36,497 nt of DNA from the NCBI GenBank assembly GCA_964471755.1, contig CAYYJM010000028.1, positions 1-36,497 of the forward strand. Direction: 5' to 3'. Numbering within the stretch: the stretch's first letter is position 1; the number at the start of each line of letters is the position of its first letter. This stretch comes from CAYYJM01 sp964471755. GTDB taxonomy: Bacteria > Planctomycetota > Planctomycetia > Gemmatales > Gemmataceae. The position numbers and the translations under genes are program-made. Below the pieces are notes generated by a model. That model searched no databases. It saw nothing but the letters and a program-made list of their open reading frames with translations, and was not told the origin of the DNA. Shown one piece after another: positions 32,232-36,497 of this stretch.

Positions 32232-35200
32232 ATGGCGTCGGAATCCACGAACTTGTCGCCCAGTCCTTCGCAATCCTCCTCCTTGGATGAGGCCAGCACG
32301 CCGACGGTTCCACCACCGCCGGGAAAGGTTGGCGATCCGGCCGGGCCGGTCCTCGTCGGCTTGCTGCTGCTCCTCGCCTTTGCGACGGCCTGGACGCCGA
32401 TCCGTAACAGCGATTTTCTCCAGCATCTCGCTCTGGGTCGAGATCTCTTCTCGGGGCAACTCCCCCTCGGGACCGACCCGTTGACCGCTCCCGGCGAGCC
32501 GGTCGTCTGGGCGCATCACAGCGTCCTGTTCGATGCACTGCTCTACCTGCTGTTCAGCCTGGGTGGGGTGATCCTCATCCTGCTCGTCAAGGGGCTGCTC
32601 ACCGTCCTGGTGGTTGAGCAGCAGCGGCGGGTGGCCCTGGTCCCTGGCACGCAGGCCGCCCCGGCGGTCCTCTGCCTGCTCCTCGGCCTGATCGTCCTGA
32701 GCCCGTTTCTGCTGGTCCAGTCGCGGCTGGCCTCGATCGTCCTGCTTGGCACGACCGTGTACTTCCTCTCACAATACCACACCCGGGCTGAGAAAGTCCC
32801 CCCCATCTGGACCCTGCCCCTGATCTGCGTCTTCTGGGGCAACCTGGATAACTGGTTCTTCCTCGGGCCTCTGGTCATCGGTCTGTACTTCGGCGGTCTC
32901 GTCCTCGACGAGTATTTCCAGCCGGCCCCGGCTGACGGTTCGCCGTCACCGTCGGTCAAGGCTCCGATCAGCGGCATCTTCTTTGCCAGCCTGATCGCCT
33001 CGTTTCTCAATCCCGGTCTGTTCGCCCTCAGCTGGAGTCTGCCGCCGGAGCTGGGCCTCAATGGCTGCCTTGCCGCCGTCGGCGATCTGCCCGGCTATCG
33101 CGCTCTGTCCGCCTCGCCCCTTTCCAGCGATTACTTCCAGGCCACGTCTGGCTGGAGCCTGGCCGGGCAGGGCTACTTCGTTCTACTGCTGCTCGCCGTC
33201 GCTTCCTTTCCGCTGCTGGGCCGCCGGCTCTCCCGGGGCGGCCTCTTCGTCGTCCTGGGTCTGGGTGCCCTGAGTCTGTGTCGCGTTGCCGCCATCCCGT
33301 TCTTCGCCGTCGCCGCCGCGCCCTGGCTGGCACGCAACGTGCAAGAACTGCTCGTCCAGCAGGCCGCCCGGGCGGCTGCCGATCCGCTGGCGAAGAAGCC
33401 GGACGCCACCGGCGGCGTTCTCCTGACCGGCCTGGCTCTGGTTCTGGTTGGCATCGCCACCTTCGCCGGCTGGCTGGGGCCCTGGCCCTGGACGCAATCG
33501 CGACTGGGGTTCACCCTGGAGGTCGATCCCGGCCTGAAATCGATGGCCGAGCGGACAACCGAGCTGGCCGAGTGGTATCGCGATAAGACCGGCACCGACG
33601 TGCCGACCTGGTTCAACACCAGCCCGGCGGCCGCTCACTACATCGCCTGGTTCGCTCCGGGCCAGCGGACGTACATCGACCAGCGGCTGGCCCTTTCGCC
33701 CCAGGCCGCCGCCGACTACCGGGCCATCCTGCTGGCACCGTTTCAGCGCATCGCTCGCCTGATGACGTCGGCCCGGCCGCAGGGCGATCCCTACGACATC
33801 GTGCGTGATCGCGGCATCCGCTTCATCGCCTTCCACCAGGACGATCTGATGGCCGCGTTGCGGTTGACCGGCCGACTCGGCCTCACCGCGGACGATGAGA
33901 AGGCCCTGCCCCGGCACGTCCCGGTGGCCCTGGCCCTGTACGAGTTGACCGCCGTGTCAGGGGAACTGTCCGGCCAGGCGGGAGAATGGCCGAACCTGCA
34001 CCTGCGCGGTGCGACCAGCCTGTTCGGATTCTGCGACCCGAGCCAGCCCGACCAGGCCGGGTTCTTCGACGCGCAGACACAGCGTTTTCCGGTGCGTGCC
34101 TTTGGACCAAATGCCCAGACCGCGCCAGCCACCGGGCCGACCGAGGAGGCGGAGCCGCGAGCCTGGATCACCACCCTGTGGAACCCGCTGCCGCTGCGGA
34201 ATGCCGACGCCGAGGAGGCGGCCCAGTATGGCCTGGTGTACGAAGCCAGCAAGTTGGCTCTGGGCCTCCGGAACCGGGGCGGCTTCCAGCGCGCCATCGC
34301 CGGCACGATCTGCTTCGGTCTGTCGCTGCCCGATCTACCCATCCAGGGCCGGGCTGTCTTGGCCTTGCTGAGGGATCAGGTCCTCCGGGGATACGGGCAG
34401 AACTACCTCCCGGACCAGGACCAGGGCGGGGCCTCCGTGGCGTATCTGACCCTGGGAGCAGCCCGACGTTCGTTGCTGGCCAACCCGCTGGATGCTCACG
34501 CCCACTATCGCCTGGCCCGGGCCTATTTCTCCCTGGCGCACGAGACGCGTGAGGGGACGCGCAGCCAGAACTTCCCGCATCTCCAGCGGCTGCGACACTA
34601 CCAGACCATCGCCGCCGCCCAGGCCGCCGTCCGGCTCGATCCGGATCTCGAAGAGGCGCACCAGCTGCTGGCCCAGACCTACAGCGAGTTCGGCATCGTC
34701 GATCTGTTCCTGAAGCACTACCGCGAGGCGGTGCGCTGTAACGTCGCCGCTGGTCCACGTCCGGGCGAACCGGTGGAGAAGGCCCAGCAGCGCTGGAAGG
34801 CCGCGGATGAACATATCCTGGTGGTCCAGAAGGAAGTCGAAACGCTGACCAGCCAGTTCACCGTGCAGACGGCCGGCAGCAAGGCCCTGGAGAAGGCCGC
34901 CGCCGCCTCTCGGTTCACCAGCTCGGACGGCCGAACCTATGGCCTGGTCGAGAAGGCCCTGGAGATCCTGCGGAACCTGCCTCCGGAAGAACTCCTGCAA
35001 AACCTGCAAGGTCAGACGCCCGGCGCGAGTCTGCTCATCGAAGCCCTCCTCGAGCATGGCGACCTGACCCAGGTTCGCGCCTCTCTGCACGATGACGCTC
35101 GCCGCTACTTTGGCCTGCATCCGGTCTTTGGCCTGCCCGCCTTCGACTGGTATCGTGTCTGTCTGGGAGCCAGTGCCGGCGACTACGAGGACGCCGACGC

Positions 35201-35603
35201 CGCGCTCGCGGCCATGCTCCAGGGAATCGAGCAGGACCGGACGGCCCAGCAAGCACGCGACAAGGCGTTGCAGTTCCTGAGCGAATCGCTGCTGGCCTTC
35301 TCCCGGGCCATTCAGCTGCCCCTGCAGCCGCGAGTGATCCTGCGATTGTTCGCGGTTCAGGCATCGCTTCGCGGCCAGCAACTCGCCCTGGCGACGCGGG
35401 AAGTTCCCGCTCTGGCGTCCATCGTCCGGACCCTGCGTGCCGGCCTGTTTCTGGAGCGTGGCGACACCTCGGCCGCCCGTGCGGCCGTGGATCAGGCGCT
35501 GGAAAAGGCACAGCGGGCCGACATCGGTTTCCTGGGTCAGCCGATGGCTCTGCTTTATCGGGAGCTGTTGCAGAGCGGCGAGGAGCCGGAGAAGAAACCA
35601 TGA
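32232..35603 (+). CDS. Large polytopic membrane protein with C-terminal TPR-like region
   Basis: A 1123-residue protein of no named family that I recognise. The start is ATG 32232 with GGGAG at 32222-32226; the open frame continues upstream only as antisense to the NHL gene. A Ser/Pro-rich cytoplasmic N-terminus (1-40) leads into about ten membrane segments (about 40-420), with a loop NSDFLQHLALGRDLFSG after the first. A soluble part follows (about 430-600). Its motif FNTSPAAAHYIAWF...QRTYIDQRLAL resembles the GGYL...FIDGR region after the membrane part in PMT/ArnT-like and related uncharacterised membrane proteins. Residues about 750-850 look TPR-like (ANPLDAHAHYRLARAYFSL, AAVRLDPDLEEAHQLLAQTYSEFG), and further helical repeats run to the end. 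A glycosyltransferase role is possible but unproven. The stop overlaps the next start (ATGA). Confidence 0.85.
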   Translation: MASESTNLSPSPSQSSSLDEASTPTVPPPPGKVGDPAGPVLVGLLLLLAFATAWTPIRNSDFLQHLALGRDLFSGQLPLGTDPLTAPGEPVVWAHHSVLFDALLYLLFSLGGVILILLVKGLLTVLVVEQQRRVALVPGTQAAPAVLCLLLGLIVLSPFLLVQSRLASIVLLGTTVYFLSQYHTRAEKVPPIWTLPLICVFWGNLDNWFFLGPLVIGLYFGGLVLDEYFQPAPADGSPSPSVKAPISGIFFASLIASFLNPGLFALSWSLPPELGLNGCLAAVGDLPGYRALSASPLSSDYFQATSGWSLAGQGYFVLLLLAVASFPLLGRRLSRGGLFVVLGLGALSLCRVAAIPFFAVAAAPWLARNVQELLVQQAARAAADPLAKKPDATGGVLLTGLALVLVGIATFAGWLGPWPWTQSRLGFTLEVDPGLKSMAERTTELAEWYRDKTGTDVPTWFNTSPAAAHYIAWFAPGQRTYIDQRLALSPQAAADYRAILLAPFQRIARLMTSARPQGDPYDIVRDRGIRFIAFHQDDLMAALRLTGRLGLTADDEKALPRHVPVALALYELTAVSGELSGQAGEWPNLHLRGATSLFGFCDPSQPDQAGFFDAQTQRFPVRAFGPNAQTAPATGPTEEAEPRAWITTLWNPLPLRNADAEEAAQYGLVYEASKLALGLRNRGGFQRAIAGTICFGLSLPDLPIQGRAVLALLRDQVLRGYGQNYLPDQDQGGASVAYLTLGAARRSLLANPLDAHAHYRLARAYFSLAHETREGTRSQNFPHLQRLRHYQTIAAAQAAVRLDPDLEEAHQLLAQTYSEFGIVDLFLKHYREAVRCNVAAGPRPGEPVEKAQQRWKAADEHILVVQKEVETLTSQFTVQTAGSKALEKAAAASRFTSSDGRTYGLVEKALEILRNLPPEELLQNLQGQTPGASLLIEALLEHGDLTQVRASLHDDARRYFGLHPVFGLPAFDWYRVCLGASAGDYEDADAALAAMLQGIEQDRTAQQARDKALQFLSESLLAFSRAIQLPLQPRVILRLFAVQASLRGQQLALATREVPALASIVRTLRAGLFLERGDTSAARAAVDQALEKAQRADIGFLGQPMALLYRELLQSGEEPEKKP

Positions 35604-36385
35604 CGGTTGCGCCAGGTAGTGGCGAGTCTGTTCGGCACCTGGCCCGCACGGGCCAGCTCCGTCGTCCGACGAGCGGCCTGGCTCCAGGTCACGTCCAGGC
35701 CAACCTGGTCTGCGTGCCGCGTGACCTGGCGTACGATTTTCTTCTGTTCTGCCAGCGCAATCCGCGTCCGTGTCCGCTCCTGGACGTGACCGAACCCGGC
35801 TCCCCCGAGCCGACGGCCGTCGCTCCGGGTGCCGATCTGCGGACGGACCTGCCCGGCTACGTCGTCTGGCATCACGGCGAACCGGTTGCCGAGCCCGAGA
35901 CGCTGCATTTTCACTGGCGTGATGATCTGGTGAGTTTCCTGATCGGCTGTTCCTTCACGTTCGAGACGGCCTTGCAGGAGGCTGGCGTACCCGTTCGCCA
36001 CGTCGAGGTGGGCCGAAACGTCCCGATGTATCGGACGAACATTGCCTGTCGGCCGGCCGGTGTGTTTCATGGCCCGATGGTCGTCTCGATGCGGCCGATG
36101 ACGCCTGCCCAGGCGGTGCAGGCGAGCATCATCTGTGCGAGATATCCGCGGGCTCACGGTGCCCCGATCCATCTTGGCGATCCGTCGGTCATCGGCATTT
36201 CGGACCTGGCGTGTCCCGACTACGGCGAGATGGTCCCGATCGCCTCAGGCGAGATCCCGGTCTTCTGGGCGTGTGGTGTGACGCCCCAGGCGGTGGCCCG
36301 AGCTGCCCGGCCGCCGCTCTTGCTGACTCACAAGCCGGGACACATGTTCGTGACCGACCTGCGCGATAGGGATCTGGAAGGGTAG
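35600..36385 (+). CDS. DUF1445/YcsI family putative hydro-lyase
   Basis: A 261-residue DUF1445 (YcsI, UPF0317) protein, near-typical length for the family. The conserved blocks are all present: AYDFLLFCQRNPRPCPLLDV (44-63), GADLRTDLPGY (77-87), WRDDLVSFLIGCSFTFE (106-122), RHVEVGRNVPMYRTN (133-147), FHGPMVVSMRPM and HLGDPSVIGI. Members are annotated as putative hydro-lyases. In vertebrates the domain is fused to a D-glutamate cyclase (DGLUCY), suggesting D-glutamate or 5-oxo-proline metabolism, but the bacterial reaction is not settled. The ATG overlaps the stop of the large membrane protein (35600-35603), so the two are coupled. No obvious functional link between them is seen. Confidence 0.92.
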   Translation: MTVAPGSGESVRHLARTGQLRRPTSGLAPGHVQANLVCVPRDLAYDFLLFCQRNPRPCPLLDVTEPGSPEPTAVAPGADLRTDLPGYVVWHHGEPVAEPETLHFHWRDDLVSFLIGCSFTFETALQEAGVPVRHVEVGRNVPMYRTNIACRPAGVFHGPMVVSMRPMTPAQAVQASIICARYPRAHGAPIHLGDPSVIGISDLACPDYGEMVPIASGEIPVFWACGVTPQAVARAARPPLLLTHKPGHMFVTDLRDRDLEG

Positions 36386-36417
36386 TTTTCCAGTAGGTGC
36401 CGGCGAGCGGCGCGGCC

Positions 36418-36457
36418 TCAGCCCGCCGGTGATGTGGCGAAAGAACCGGCGGGCTGA
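36418..36457. repeat. Inverted repeat, 13-base arms (REP-like or terminator)
   Basis: Perfect arms at 36418-36430 (TCAGCCCGCCGGT) and 36445-36457 (ACCGGCGGGCTGA) enclose a 14-base loop; pairing continues outward with a mismatch. The unit lies 33 bases after the DUF1445 stop. Its layout and GCCGG-rich core recall the 22990-23051 repeat. No U-run follows. The rest of 36386-36497 shows no gene I can support. Confidence 0.7.
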
Positions 36458-36497
36458 CGCCCAATGCCTGTAACTTAAGGGGAGATGAAACGGCTGC

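Noticed and set aside
36485..36497. Possible start of another plus-strand gene (ATG after AAGGGGAG)
   Set aside because: The purine-rich stretch abuts the ATG with no spacing, and only four codons are visible, too little to support a gene.
1..36497. CRISPR array, tRNA/rRNA, integrase, transposase or phage genes
   Set aside because: No regularly spaced repeats, RNA gene signatures or mobile-element proteins were seen. Genes are densely packed with uniform high GC, so I found no sign of an island.

Overview
The window is high-GC DNA from a planctomycete, most likely of the Gemmatales (Gemmata-like) group. This is inferred from gene families, not from a marker gene. The indicators are a DUF1549/DUF1553 plus DUF1501 secreted gene pair, a very large PVC-type beta-propeller/HEAT/cytochrome c protein, WD40 proteins with signal peptides, an NHL-repeat thioredoxin lipoprotein, and tetrahydromethanopterin (H4MPT) C1 genes, which planctomycetes are known to carry. 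Coding density is very high. No gap exceeds about 200 bases, and I see no tRNA, rRNA, CRISPR array or transposase.

Layout. (1) 1-6892, plus strand: two tandem HAE1-type RND pump subunits, the first cut by the window edge. (2) 6906-16253, minus strand: a nine-gene run. Read 5' to 3' it starts with five cytoplasmic genes (ATP-grasp ligase, mch, RimK-like ligase, CitG-like ribosyltransferase, PTPS-like pterin enzyme). These look like H4MPT biosynthesis and use. It continues almost without gaps into four export-signal genes (thioredoxin-fold protein, DUF1549/DUF1553, DUF1501, WD40). (3) 16339-19335, plus strand: the divergent PVC cytochrome c protein. (4) 19351-21083, minus strand: queG overlapping a putative papain/C39-like cysteine peptidase. 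(5) 21179-21862, plus strand: a PTS EIIA-like protein. (6) 21874-32030, minus strand: a Nif3-like protein, an Ada-like AraC-MGMT fusion, a WD40 protein, a Pat-like acetyltransferase, dsbD and an NHL-thioredoxin lipoprotein. (7) 32232-36385, plus strand: a large membrane/TPR protein overlapping a DUF1445 hydro-lyase-like protein.

How the genes fit together. The strongest functional unit is the C1 cluster. Mch handles methenyl-H4MPT, and the other four genes have chemistry suited to building the cofactor: a pterin enzyme, an ATP-dependent ribosyl transferase family and two ATP-grasp amide/carboxylate ligases. The rest of the pathway (fae, mtd, fhc, mptG) is not in this window. A second unit is the dsbD/NHL-thioredoxin pair, where DsbD could carry reducing power across the membrane to the lipoprotein.

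The most interesting leads are these. The CitG-like protein is a candidate for the alpha-ribosyl-phosphate step of H4MPT. The PTPS-like protein has both Cys and Glu at its active-site motif. The Pat-like acetyltransferase has lost much of its ATP-grasp half. A nine-G tract would join DUF1501 to the WD40 frame by a -1 slip. Two inverted-repeat units occur between genes, one of which supplies a stop codon. All family calls come from reading the sequence; no database search was run.
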